Source: Micromonospora sp. CB01531 (GTDB taxonomy: Bacteria > Actinomycetota > Actinomycetes > Mycobacteriales > Micromonosporaceae). Taken from it: a stretch of DNA of 64,000 bases. A program made the position numbers and the translations under genes. Within the stretch, counting starts at the first letter, position 1, and each line of letters starts with the position of its first letter. Location of the stretch: positions 197,185 through 261,184 of the forward strand of contig NZ_LWLS01000116.1 of NCBI RefSeq assembly GCF_001905095.1, written 5' to 3'. The notes under the pieces were generated by a model. The model was not told the DNA's origin and did not search any database. It was given only the letters and a program-made list of their open reading frames with translations. Below are positions 8,238 to 15,608 of this stretch, piece after piece.

Positions 8238-8294
8238 CGATCATGAGGTCGACGGTGTCGGGGAGCGCTTTCTCGGCGGCCAACCTCATGATCG
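8238..8294. repeat. Intergenic inverted repeat CGATCATGAGGT / ACCTCATGATCG
   Basis: A perfect 12-bp inverted repeat (8238-8249 and 8283-8294) with a 33-nt spacer, lying between the divergent MerR and hydrolase genes. Each arm contains the small palindrome TCATGA. It may be a dispersed intergenic palindrome or a transcription signal; no second copy was found in this window. Confidence 0.7.
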
Positions 8295-8379
8295 TCGCGG
8301 TGGGTGGCGGGTGGGTGGCGCGGCAGGGTGGGAGGTGAGGGCGGGGCGGGTGGGGGTATGCGGGTGGCGGAGGTGGGGC

Positions 8380-9039
8380 ATGGAGACGCGCGAGGTGACG
8401 ATCCCGGTGGTGGAGGGCGGGCTGCCGGCGGACGTGATCGTGCCGTCCGGCGCGGTCGGCGTGGTGCTCTTCGCGCACGGTAGCGGCAGTTCCCGGCACA
8501 GCCCGCGCAACACGGCCGTGGCGCACACGCTCAACGACCGGTCGCTCGCCACCGTACTGGTCGACCTGCTCACCCCCGACGAGGACGTACTGGACGCGCG
8601 GACCGCCGAGCTGCGCTTCGACATCGGGCTGCTCGCCGGGCGGCTGGCCGCCATCGTCGACTGGATGGGCGCCGAGCCGACGCTGGGCCGGCTGCCGATC
8701 GGGCTCTTCGGCGCCAGCACCGGCGCGGCCGCCGCCCTGGTCGCCGCTGCGGCGCGCCCCGAGCAGGTGGGCGCGGTGGTCTCCCGCGGCGGTCGGCCCG
8801 ACCTGGCCGGCAGCTCCCTGTCGGCGGTGCGCGCCCCGACCCTGCTGCTGGTCGGCGGTCTGGACGAGCAGGTGATCGTGCTCAACGAGCAGGCGCAGGC
8901 CCAGCTGGGGGAGGTGGGCGAACTGCGCATCGTCCCCGGCGCCACCCACCTGTTCGAGGAGCCCGGCACCCTGGAACAGGTGGCCGACCAGGCCGGTACC
9001 TGGTTCACCACTCACCTCCGCACCCCGCACCCCGCCTGA
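8380..9039 (+). CDS. Alpha/beta hydrolase (dienelactone hydrolase-like)
   Basis: 219 residues from ATG 8380, chosen because of the GGAGGTGGGG ribosome site just upstream; the frame is open further 5' but through the intergenic repeat. The fold elements are V-L-F-A-H-G-S-G-S-S near residue 30, a nucleophile elbow G-L-F-G-A-S-T-G-A-A (Ser in G-A-S-T-G), an Asp in L-L-V-G-G-L-D-E, and His in G-A-T-H-L-F. This is the pattern of small cytoplasmic hydrolases often found beside phosphoribosyltransferases in actinobacteria. Substrate unknown. Confidence 0.87.
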   Translation: METREVTIPVVEGGLPADVIVPSGAVGVVLFAHGSGSSRHSPRNTAVAHTLNDRSLATVLVDLLTPDEDVLDARTAELRFDIGLLAGRLAAIVDWMGAEPTLGRLPIGLFGASTGAAAALVAAAARPEQVGAVVSRGGRPDLAGSSLSAVRAPTLLLVGGLDEQVIVLNEQAQAQLGEVGELRIVPGATHLFEEPGTLEQVADQAGTWFTTHLRTPHPA

Positions 9040-9110
9040 CGGGCGGCGCGGGCACCCGTTTGCGCCTCCGGTAGCCGGGAAGGCGTGGACGGAGGAGAGG
9101 AGATCCGGAC

Positions 9111-9293
9111 GTGCGTGACTTCATGGACAAGGCCAAGGACGAGGCCAAGCAGCATCCGAAGCAAGCCGACGAGGCTGTCCAGAAGGCCGGCCAGGAGGCC
9201 GACCAGCGCACCGGCGACCGGTACGACAAGCAGGTCCAGCAGGGCGAGCAGGCGGCGGAGCAGCGCATCAACCAGGGCGACCGCAACCGCTGA
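9111..9293 (+). CDS. Antitoxin-like small protein (Rv0909/MT0933 family-like)
   Basis: 60 residues, GTG start with GGAGGAGAGGAG upstream. The sequence (MRDFMDKAKDEAKQHPKQAD...) is an amphipathic, Lys/Glu/Gln-rich helix with the pattern V/A-x-K-A-G-x-x-x-D-x-x-T-G-D-R-Y seen in the small actinobacterial family named after the M. tuberculosis Rv0909 antitoxin. No toxin gene lies next to it, so the antitoxin label is only a family name here; a general stress or nucleoid role is equally possible. It ends just before a good hairpin terminator. Confidence 0.7.
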   Translation: MRDFMDKAKDEAKQHPKQADEAVQKAGQEADQRTGDRYDKQVQQGEQAAEQRINQGDRNR

Positions 9294-9303
9294 CCGCGTC
9301 ATC

Positions 9304-9335
9304 GCTCCCGGGCCGTCCCGGGATGGTCCGGGAGC
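9304..9335 (+). terminator. Hairpin terminator
   Basis: An 11-bp stem GCTCCCGGGCC / GGTCCGGGAGC with one G-U pair and a 10-nt loop (itself containing CCCGGG), 10 bases after the stop of the small helical gene. Confidence 0.7.
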
Positions 9336-9469
9336 ACACGGCGGTGCCGTGGACGAGCGAGCCAGCCGGTGACCGACACTTCCGAGGCGACCATCCCGAG
9401 TCCTGCCCGATGGAGACGATCGTGGTGTCTGATGTGGAGAACTTCCGACGGATCGCCCCGGAGGGCTGA

Positions 9470-10126
9470 TCAGCCCCGCAGCAGGGCGGGCAGCTCGCCC
9501 AGGGTGGCCAGGGCGTGCCCGTCCCAGGTCGGGTCGGTGTCGTTGTGCTCGGTCGTCCGGATCACCGTCATGCCGACCGCCGCCGCGCCGGCCAACTCGC
9601 CGTCCGCCCCGTCGCCGACGAAGACGCAGTCGGTCGGGCCGGCGCCCAGCCGTTCGGCCGTCGTCCGGTAGATCGTCGGTTCGGGTTTGGCCACGCCCAG
9701 CTCGCACGAGAAGACCGCGACGTCGAAGCGGCGGGCCAGCGCGCTCGACGGCCACGCCTCGGCGGTCTCGGCGGTGGCGTTGCTGATCAGGCCGATCGGG
9801 TGGCCGTCGGCGCGCAACGCGTCCAGCACGGCGAGGGTCTCCGGCGCGACCCGGGCCAGCACCCGGGTGGCCAGCTCCCGGCGATGCGCCGCGGCGCGGG
9901 CCACCTGGTCCTCGGTCGGCGTCCCGCCGAGCCGCCCGGCGAGGATCCGGACCGTCTCCGCGACGTCCCATTCGGTCATCCGGTCCCGCCAGGTGGCGTG
10001 GTACGCGGCCACGAGTGCCTCCGGCGGCACCCCCACCATCAGGCCCATCTCGCCGACCACCCGGTCCCGTTCGGAGTTCGCCCCGTCGACGAGGGTGTGG
10101 AAGAGGTCGAAGATCACCGGCCGCAC
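9470..10126 (-). CDS. HAD family hydrolase
   Basis: 218 residues with all four HAD motifs: I, F-D-L-F-H-T-L (the second catalytic Asp is replaced by Phe-His, so the acid/base position reads D-x-F, unlike the usual DxD); II, L-I-S-N-A-T; III, the Lys in G-V-A-K-P-E-P; IV, V-G-D-G-A-D-G-E. A helical cap lies between I and II. The D-L-F-H variant is seen in haloacid-dehalogenase-type and some phosphatase members that act on small metabolites. Cytoplasmic. The gene is separated from the upstream C39-like peptidase gene by a terminator, so it has its own promoter. Confidence 0.88.
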   Translation of the reverse strand: MRPVIFDLFHTLVDGANSERDRVVGEMGLMVGVPPEALVAAYHATWRDRMTEWDVAETVRILAGRLGGTPTEDQVARAAAHRRELATRVLARVAPETLAVLDALRADGHPIGLISNATAETAEAWPSSALARRFDVAVFSCELGVAKPEPTIYRTTAERLGAGPTDCVFVGDGADGELAGAAAVGMTVIRTTEHNDTDPTWDGHALATLGELPALLRG

Positions 10127-10193
10127 GGCGACATGCTAATGGCGTGTGCCGGCCGGCCCCGAGCCGGTCTCGTGCACCGGTCGTGAGCACGGC

Positions 10194-10230
10194 GAAGGGC
10201 CGGCCTCCCCCTCGGGGAGACCGGCCCTTC
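10194..10230 (-). terminator. Hairpin terminator after the C39-like peptidase gene
   Basis: A 17-bp stem (GAAGGGCCGGCCTCCCC / GGGGAGACCGGCCCTTC) with one mismatch or wobble and a 3-nt loop, 12 bases beyond the stop codon of the minus-strand peptidase gene. Confidence 0.8.
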
Positions 10231-10241
10231 ATGCCGCTCGG

Positions 10242-10892
10242 TCAGGAGCTGTAGCCGCGGCTGGCGATCCAGTTGGCCAGGTCGGCCACGTTCATCCAGT
10301 ACTCCGGCTCGCCCGGGCTCGCCGGGTCGGCGATCAGCACGGTGTTGCCGTCGTCCTTGTACTCCACCACCGTCAGGTAGTGGCCGGTGTAGCTGTGCGC
10401 GACCCCGTCGACGTCCACGGCGCTGCCGATGATGTTGGCGACCACCGGGCGGCCCTGGTCCACCGCGGCCTTGACGTCGGCCCGCAACTGCTCGACCTGG
10501 TCCTTGGTGGCCGAGTTGTCCCGGATCTCGGTGGTCTTGTACTTGCCGTCGGTGTACTCGTTGAGCACCCGGGTGATGTCGATCGCCGAGTCGGTGCCGT
10601 TCACGGTTGTACCCAGCTTCTGGGCCAGCTCGTCCTGGCTGATCGACTTGCCCTCGGCCGACAGCGCGATCCGGGTCGACGCCGGGCCGCAGTAGTAGAA
10701 GTTGGGCTGCGCCTGGTACTCGTACCCGGCGCGCCGCTCGCCCTTGCCCTTGCCCTGGTCCGCGCTCGCCGCCCTGACGGGCGTGGCCTGCGCCGGAGCG
10801 GCGTGGGCGGCCACGGCCGGACCGGCCACGATCCCGCCGGACATGACGAGACCGGCGACGGACAGCATGCTGTTACGGAAGATCGAGTTCAT
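10242..10892 (-). CDS. Secreted C39-like (papain-fold) cysteine peptidase
   Basis: 216 residues from ATG 10892, which has GGAG 8 bases upstream and begins a clean Sec signal peptide (residues ~1-31, ending A-H-A-A-P). The mature part matches the Peptidase_C39_2 fold: the Cys nucleophile in N-F-Y-Y-C-G-P-A-S, the His in Y-T-G-H-Y-L-T-V, and the Asp in I-A-D-P-A-S. Proteins like this are exported and cleave unknown targets; they are not fused to an ABC transporter as in bacteriocin export. A longer upstream frame exists but covers the intergenic repeat region. A strong terminator follows. Confidence 0.88.
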   Translation of the reverse strand: MNSIFRNSMLSVAGLVMSGGIVAGPAVAAHAAPAQATPVRAASADQGKGKGERRAGYEYQAQPNFYYCGPASTRIALSAEGKSISQDELAQKLGTTVNGTDSAIDITRVLNEYTDGKYKTTEIRDNSATKDQVEQLRADVKAAVDQGRPVVANIIGSAVDVDGVAHSYTGHYLTVVEYKDDGNTVLIADPASPGEPEYWMNVADLANWIASRGYSS

Positions 10893-11466
10893 GTCGAAGC
10901 TCCATTCGGGGGGTTGACGTCTCCGGGGAGACGCAGCACCAGGAGTGGCGCTCGGCTGTTCTCGGGGAAGCCGGCGTGCCGGGGTCCCACGGCCCGCGGC
11001 GTTGACCGGGGGCGCACACGACCGTCGGCCCCGGATCCCTCGTCCGTCGGGCCGTCCTGCTCGGTCGTACGGGAGATGCAACGAGCAGCAGGGGCAGGCG
11101 ATTCCGCCATCCAGGTGGCCCTGCTCACCACAAAACCGGACAGGCCGCCCAGTCGGGCCGGATCCCCGCCAGCGCACCCGGCAGCGCGACGCGGAATGGC
11201 GGGGCCGCTACGAACTTGATGACGTGAACGATTCGCCTGGGCCCCGCTGGGCCAAATGCCTCGGGGCGGTACGTAATGGCTTTCCCGAGTCGTCTACGTC
11301 ATCAAGTTGGTAGTCGCCGGAGGAGAGACTCGATGCGCCGCCCGTCAGTTCGACGGCCTGCTGCGGCGGCTACGCCGGTGCCCCGTCGCTGCTGCGCCGC
11401 TGGCGACGTGGCGGGGCCAGGTTGCGAGGGCCGGCCCGTGCCCGGGTGGCTGCCGGGCCGCCCGGG
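10893..11466. other. Intergenic region, 574 bases
   Basis: No convincing gene. It holds the peptidase promoter/leader on its left side and the large imperfect inverted repeat at 11208-11313. Frames here lack family resemblance and good ribosome sites. Confidence 0.6.
11208..11313. repeat. Long imperfect inverted repeat (MITE-like or hairpin)
   Basis: AACTTGATGACGT at 11213-11225 is matched perfectly by its reverse complement at 11296-11308. The match extends imperfectly outward over CTAC and inward over ACGA to about 26 bp per arm, with a ~50-base centre. It lies in an otherwise empty intergenic stretch. No flanking target duplication was identified with confidence. Confidence 0.65.
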
Positions 11467-11886
11467 TCAGGTGGTGGCGGGGAGGCTGCCGAGCAGGCGG
11501 GTCACGGCGATCTCGATGACCACCCGCTGCGGATTGGGCCGCGGCGGGCGGTAGCGCTCGGCGTACCGGCGCTCGGCCTCGGCCACGGCTTCGGGGTCGC
11601 GGCGCAGCACCGCCCGCCCCTCGACGGTCAGCCACCAGCGGCCCGCCACCTGGCAGACCGCCACCGGTACGCCCGCCGTGCCGGCTGCCGCCACGTGCCG
11701 CGCCTTGGCCGAGGTGCCCGAGGTGATGACGCGGGCCAGCCCGGCGACCGGGTCGAAGGTGACCCCCACCGGTACGACGTGCGGTGTGCCATCCGCCCGC
11801 AGCGTGGTCAGCGTGGCGAGGTGTCGGTCCTGGAAGAACCTCGTCACGCGCTCGTCGTCCGGGTTCAACCGGTGTTCACCCGCCAT
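11467..11886 (-). CDS. Pyridoxamine 5'-phosphate oxidase-fold protein (PPOX, F420-type)
   Basis: 139 residues of split-barrel fold: F-F-Q-D-R-H-L-A-T-L-T-T-L-R-A-D-G-T-P-H-V-V-P-V near the N-terminus is the common opening of actinobacterial PPOX-class F420-dependent proteins, followed by K-A-R-H-V-A and the G-R-W-W-L-T-V-E-G-R-A strand. Members bind F420 or FMN and reduce small molecules; which cofactor cannot be told by eye. ATG at 11886 has GAGGACTGGGG in front. It is followed 50 bases upstream (on the same strand order) by the DUF1232 gene; they may be separate units. Confidence 0.82.
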   Translation of the reverse strand: MAGEHRLNPDDERVTRFFQDRHLATLTTLRADGTPHVVPVGVTFDPVAGLARVITSGTSAKARHVAAAGTAGVPVAVCQVAGRWWLTVEGRAVLRRDPEAVAEAERRYAERYRPPRPNPQRVVIEIAVTRLLGSLPATT

Positions 11887-11937
11887 GCCCCAGTCCTCGG
11901 TGCGCCGAACCTGAGCCGACCGCCGGCCCGGCCCCGA

Positions 11938-12279
11938 TCATGACACGGGGCGGCGCAGGCGACCCGGTCCCGGCGGGGACGGCGGCTGCTCGGGCAGCCC
12001 GCGCTGTGCCGCGCGGTGCCGGGCGGCCAGCCGGCCCAGATAGAACAGGGCACCCGCCAGCACGCCCATGTCGTCCAGGTAGATCGGGTCGGGTAGCAGG
12101 TCCACCGGCAGGATCGCGTAGATCAGCGCGCCGTAGAAGGCGACCTTGCCGCCGACCCCGAGCGCGCCGAGCAGCCGGCGGGTGCGGACCACCCGGACGG
12201 CGAGCAGTATCGCACCGACCAGCGTGGCCAGCGCCACCAGGCCGGCGAGGACGACCAGCACCCAGCTCTCACGGGACAC
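11938..12279 (-). CDS. YkvA-type DUF1232 membrane protein
   Basis: 113 residues, GTG start. An N-terminal membrane segment (~6-28), then the DUF1232 core: G-K-V-A-F-Y-G-A-L-I-Y-A-I-L-P-V-D-L-L-P-D-P-I-Y-L-D-D-M-G-V, with the family hallmark P-x-D-L-x-P-D followed by D-D. The end is Pro/Arg-rich and cytoplasmic-looking. Function of the family is unknown. I see no operon partner that would assign it a role. Confidence 0.85.
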   Translation of the reverse strand: MSRESWVLVVLAGLVALATLVGAILLAVRVVRTRRLLGALGVGGKVAFYGALIYAILPVDLLPDPIYLDDMGVLAGALFYLGRLAARHRAAQRGLPEQPPSPPGPGRLRRPVS

Positions 12280-12318
12280 GAGGCCACGCTAGCCGAGCCG
12301 AGCCAGCTCCGCCCGGCG

Positions 12319-13137
12319 TCAGTACGCCGGGACCGCCGCCCGCCCCCGGGCCGATCCGGCCCCGCGGGCCGGCTCCCCGCCCCGTGCCGCGGGCAGCTCC
12401 CGGGTGATCTCCACCGCGGTGAGGTCCACGGTGGAGATCAGCGACTGGGGTTCCGGGGCGGGGCCGGTCGCTGCGTACGCCTCGTCGCGCAGGCTCCGCA
12501 CGGCGGCAGCCGCCAGCTCGGCGGCCCGCCAGGCGGCCTGCTCCCGCTCCCGGGCGGCCTGGTGCCGGGCGCGGAGGTTGTCCCGGATCAGCCGGCGCAG
12601 CAGCAGCTCCTGCTCCACCGGATGACGGCGCGGGTCCCAGCCGTGGTGCCCGAGGATGTCACTGAGCTGCTCCACCGTGATCTCCTTGCGCCACTGCGCG
12701 TCCAGTGCCGCCCGGTGCAGCCAGCGCTCCCGGTCCGCGTACTCGGCCGGGGTCCGGTCGGTCCGCGGCAGGGGCAGGGTGGCAGCGGCGGCCAGCCGGC
12801 GGACGTCCCGCTCCGCCGCCTCGTATGCCCGCCACGCCTCCTCGACCTCCTCCTGGGCGGCCAGCCACTCGGCGCGCCGCCGCTCGGCGGTGGTCGCCGC
12901 CCGTTCGGCCGCCACCCTCACCTCCTGCGCGTACCGGGCCCGCTCGCGGGCCTCCTCGGCCAGCTCCAGGCTGCTCGGCATGGCTGCCGCGCTGATCCGG
13001 TCGCCGAGCGCCGACCGGAACCGGTCCGGGCGGACGATCAGGGCGGCGACCACGATCGCCGCCACGGCGAGCAGGGCCAGCCAGATTCCGGCGGCCTGGG
13101 GAACGTCGGGCAGGACGGTGGAGAAGACGGTCTGCAT
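12319..13137 (-). CDS. Membrane-anchored coiled-coil protein of unknown function
   Basis: 272 residues from ATG 13137, preceded by GAGG at a good distance; the longer upstream frame is Pro/Arg-rich noise. One N-terminal membrane segment (about residues 16-39, I-W-L-A-L-L-A-V-A-A-I-V-V-A-A-L-I-V), then a long Ala/Arg/Glu-rich region (55-130) that reads as a coiled coil, a short segment with Q-L-S-D-I-L-G-H-H-G-W-D, another coiled coil, and a low-complexity tail. No enzymatic motif. Probably a structural or scaffolding membrane protein; I do not recognise a named family. Confidence 0.7.
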   Translation of the reverse strand: MQTVFSTVLPDVPQAAGIWLALLAVAAIVVAALIVRPDRFRSALGDRISAAAMPSSLELAEEARERARYAQEVRVAAERAATTAERRRAEWLAAQEEVEEAWRAYEAAERDVRRLAAAATLPLPRTDRTPAEYADRERWLHRAALDAQWRKEITVEQLSDILGHHGWDPRRHPVEQELLLRRLIRDNLRARHQAAREREQAAWRAAELAAAAVRSLRDEAYAATGPAPEPQSLISTVDLTAVEITRELPAARGGEPARGAGSARGRAAVPAY

Positions 13138-13288
13138 CACCAGCACCTCGTGGTGGAACTCGAAATTCAGGGTCTGGGCCCGGGGCCGGGCGGAGGAACG
13201 CCGTTGGCGCGGGGAAGGGCGCGCTGCGGCCGTACCCGTTGGGGGTGGTGGGGACTCACATCGAGGGCCGCGCGGGCGGCCGGTGGGC

Positions 13289-13741
13289 TCAGGCGCGGGG
13301 TGGGCCGCGCCGGGCGAACGGCTCGCGGTCGGGGTCCACGGCGGCCACGGCGACGTGCGGGCGCGGCATCGCGGCATCGCCGTCGACGAGCCGTGCCGCC
13401 ACGTCGGGAGCCGGCGGGGCCGCAACCGCGAGTGGGTGACCGGCCGAGGAGTGCGGCGCGGCGGCCGGCCTGGTGTCGATGGCCCATGCGCCGGTCGCGG
13501 CCGCTCCGGCATCGACGAGGATGCCCGGGGTGGGCGCGTCGACCGGCTCCAGGTCGATGCTGAGGCTGGCCGCCGGACGGTGCGTCGCGTCTGGACCGAC
13601 GGGGCCGGTGGCCGCGGCAGCGGCGGCCGGACCGGTGAGGCCGACGACGAGCGCCAGTGCGGTCACCGCCACCTGGGTCAGCTCCCGCAGGGTGCGCAGC
13701 GTCGCCGCCCAGAGGGACGGGGCGAACGCTACGACCGGCAC
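13289..13741 (-). CDS. Hypothetical exported Ala/Pro-rich protein
   Basis: 150 residues, GTG start. Residues ~10-42 form a hydrophobic segment ending A-A-A-A-A, which fits a signal peptide or anchor; the rest is Ala/Pro/Asp-rich with no recognised domain. Codon bias is consistent with coding on this strand, but the ribosome site is weak and there is no homology I can name, so the call is moderate. It lies between the coiled-coil protein and the start of the type VII secretion locus, and could be unrelated to both. Confidence 0.5.
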   Translation of the reverse strand: MPVVAFAPSLWAATLRTLRELTQVAVTALALVVGLTGPAAAAAATGPVGPDATHRPAASLSIDLEPVDAPTPGILVDAGAAATGAWAIDTRPAAAPHSSAGHPLAVAAPPAPDVAARLVDGDAAMPRPHVAVAAVDPDREPFARRGPPRA

Positions 13742-13833
13742 CAGTTCAACCTATCTGTCAGATTCGCCTCGTGCAGCTCAACGGGCGTACGGATGACGTG
13801 ACCCGGCCCACCATGGACAGAGGCGGTCAACGA

Positions 13834-13873
13834 GAACGGCGCGGCGCCCCTCGTGAGGGTCGCCGCGCCGTTC
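13834..13873 (-). terminator. Terminator of the first type VII locus operon
   Basis: Stem GAACGGCGCGGCG / CGCCGCGCCGTTC (13 bp) enclosing a smaller CCCT/AGGG hairpin, just beyond the stop codon of the 413-residue gene on the minus strand. Confidence 0.8.
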
Positions 13874-13885
13874 GTCAGCGTGCGA

Positions 13886-15127
13886 TCAGTTGGTGCCGAG
13901 CACCGGCGGCGGGGCCGACTTGCCGTCGCCCCAGACCATCTCGTCCTCGGTCAGCCAGGTCAGCCGCTCCTCCGACTCGTCCTCGTCGGAGGTGCCGCGC
14001 CCGCCCAGGACACCGTTGCGCCCGGCCATCGCGGGCCGCGCGTTGGTGCCCCGGCTACCGTTGGAGCGGCCCTCCGCGTTGATCGTGACGCCCCGCCCCG
14101 AGGCGAGCCGCCCGGTACCGGCTGCGGACCGGTTCTCGGCCCCGGGCATGCCCCCGACCCTGGCCGTGCCGGGACCCGAGCTGGCCAGTGCGCCCGTGCC
14201 TCCGTTCGGCAGCCCGTAGAGCGGGCCCCCGCTGCCGCTCGGAACGTTGGTGGTGGGGGCGCTGGCGATGCCGGTGCCGGTGAGGCCGGGGGCCGTCGGG
14301 CTGGTGACCATCGGGCCGGCGCCGGCGAGTGAGGTGCCGGCGGGGTCGACGACGCCCACCGAGCCGATCGTGCCGGGACTGCCCGCGCCCGGGTGCCCGG
14401 TCGGGCCGTCGCCCACCGTGCCGCTGCTCGGGCCCGTGTGGTGCACGCCCGACGTGGTCGCGGTGGCTCTCGCGGTGGACCCGAAGGTGCCGGAGGTCGG
14501 GCCGGCGGAGGGGGTGCCCACGGAGGGGCCGTTCTTCAGCGTCGGGTTCGTCGGGTCGCCGTCGCCGGGCAGGCCCGGGTCCGGCGGCTCCGGCACGACG
14601 ATCCGGCCGTAGGCGGAGAAGTCGTAACCCTCGGCGAGGTTGGCGACGACCTGCACCATCCGCTGGTGGGCCTTCTCCTGCTCCTCCTGGTCCTGCTGGT
14701 GACCGACGATGCCGCCGATCACCGCGCCCGGCAGCCCGCCGACCAGGAAGCCCTTGCCAGCGCCGGAGAGCAGCTTGTCGTTGTCGTCGGTCTCCTCCGG
14801 GCTCTCCGCCTTCGACTGGGCGGTGCGCAGCTCGGTGGCCATCATGTCGAGCGCCTGCCGGATGTCGGCCATGCCCTGGGCCAGGTTGCCGGAGTAGCCG
14901 ACGACCAGGTTCAGCCGCCGGTGGAACTCCTGGGCGGCGTCGCCCGTCCAGGTCTTGGCCAGCGCGTCCAGGTCACTGGTCAGGTCCCGGCCGAGGCCCT
15001 CCAGGGTGTCCTTCAGCGAGCTCCACTGGGCGCTGAGCCCGTCGACCTGCTTCGGGTCGCCCGAGGTGACGCCCTGGTAGAGCTCCTTGTGGCTGACGTG
15101 CTCGTAGCGCTGAACGTACTCAGACAC
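13886..15127 (-). CDS. WXG100-domain protein with long Gly/Ser/Pro/Thr tail (type VII substrate candidate)
   Basis: 413 residues, GTG start, overlapping the upstream 124-residue gene by 8 bases. The first ~110 residues are a helical hairpin with a W-T-G turn (Trp60) and flanking helices like WXG100/PPE secretion targets. A short glycine-zipper segment follows (G-K-G-F-L-V-G-G-L-P-G-A-V-I-G-G-I-V-G, ~127-145), then ~230 residues of low-complexity Gly/Ser/Thr/Pro and an acidic Trp-containing end (T-W-L-T-E-D-E-M-V-W). The architecture resembles large WXG/PPE-like substrates or locus-associated surface proteins. Its position beside eccB supports export by this locus (inference). Confidence 0.75.
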   Translation of the reverse strand: MSEYVQRYEHVSHKELYQGVTSGDPKQVDGLSAQWSSLKDTLEGLGRDLTSDLDALAKTWTGDAAQEFHRRLNLVVGYSGNLAQGMADIRQALDMMATELRTAQSKAESPEETDDNDKLLSGAGKGFLVGGLPGAVIGGIVGHQQDQEEQEKAHQRMVQVVANLAEGYDFSAYGRIVVPEPPDPGLPGDGDPTNPTLKNGPSVGTPSAGPTSGTFGSTARATATTSGVHHTGPSSGTVGDGPTGHPGAGSPGTIGSVGVVDPAGTSLAGAGPMVTSPTAPGLTGTGIASAPTTNVPSGSGGPLYGLPNGGTGALASSGPGTARVGGMPGAENRSAAGTGRLASGRGVTINAEGRSNGSRGTNARPAMAGRNGVLGGRGTSDEDESEERLTWLTEDEMVWGDGKSAPPPVLGTN

Positions 15128-15494
15128 GCGGATCCTCTCCCTTCGCCGGCCTCATCGCCGCATCCAGGCCGGAGAGGGCGGCGACGATGTCGGCCGCGGC
15201 GGCCGCGTTGCGTGCCTCGGCGGTCTTGTAGTTGGTCATGATCGTCTTGGTCGCCTTCTGGGCGGCCTCGATCGCCTTGCGCAGCCGCTCGACGTGGTTG
15301 GCGAAGCTCGTGTGCGTCTCGGAGTAGCGACGGGCGTTGCCGGTCGCGTCGGTGAAGGTGCCCAGCGCGGGTGGCCGGCACTGCATCTCCGTGTTGAGCT
15401 TCTTCAGCACCGACTCGGCCTCGCTGAGTCGCCGCCCCAGTCGCTGGTGAAAGTCCTCCAGGGACAGTACGTCCACTGTCGTGCGCCCGGTCAT
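15120..15494 (-). CDS. Helical ESX-locus protein (WXG100-like partner)
   Basis: 124 residues, almost all predicted helix, no membrane segment. No W-x-G turn is present, but the length, helix pattern (L-S-E-A-E-S-V-L-K-K-L-N, then V-E-R-L-R-K-A-I-E-A-A-Q-K-A-T-K-T-I-M) and the 8-base overlap with the WXG-domain gene downstream suggest it is that protein's heterodimer partner, as with paired Esx or PE/PPE proteins. This is inference from context; no named family recognised. Confidence 0.65.
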   Translation of the reverse strand: MTGRTTVDVLSLEDFHQRLGRRLSEAESVLKKLNTEMQCRPPALGTFTDATGNARRYSETHTSFANHVERLRKAIEAAQKATKTIMTNYKTAEARNAAAAADIVAALSGLDAAMRPAKGEDPRV

Positions 15495-15608
15495 GGCTGC
15501 ATCCCCGTAGTCATCGTCGATAACCGTTGGTCACGCTCAGGTTAGTCGACCCGGCCCAGCCCGGGCGACCCGTGGCCGCCCTATTCCACATCGGACGCCG
15601 GCCCGACG

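Noticed and set aside
9369..9469. Short open frame starting GTG at 9369 that could be a gene remnant
   Set aside because: It runs into the HAD gene on the other strand and its frame shift at ~9410 leaves only a 19-residue end; no family match, so I treat it as non-coding.
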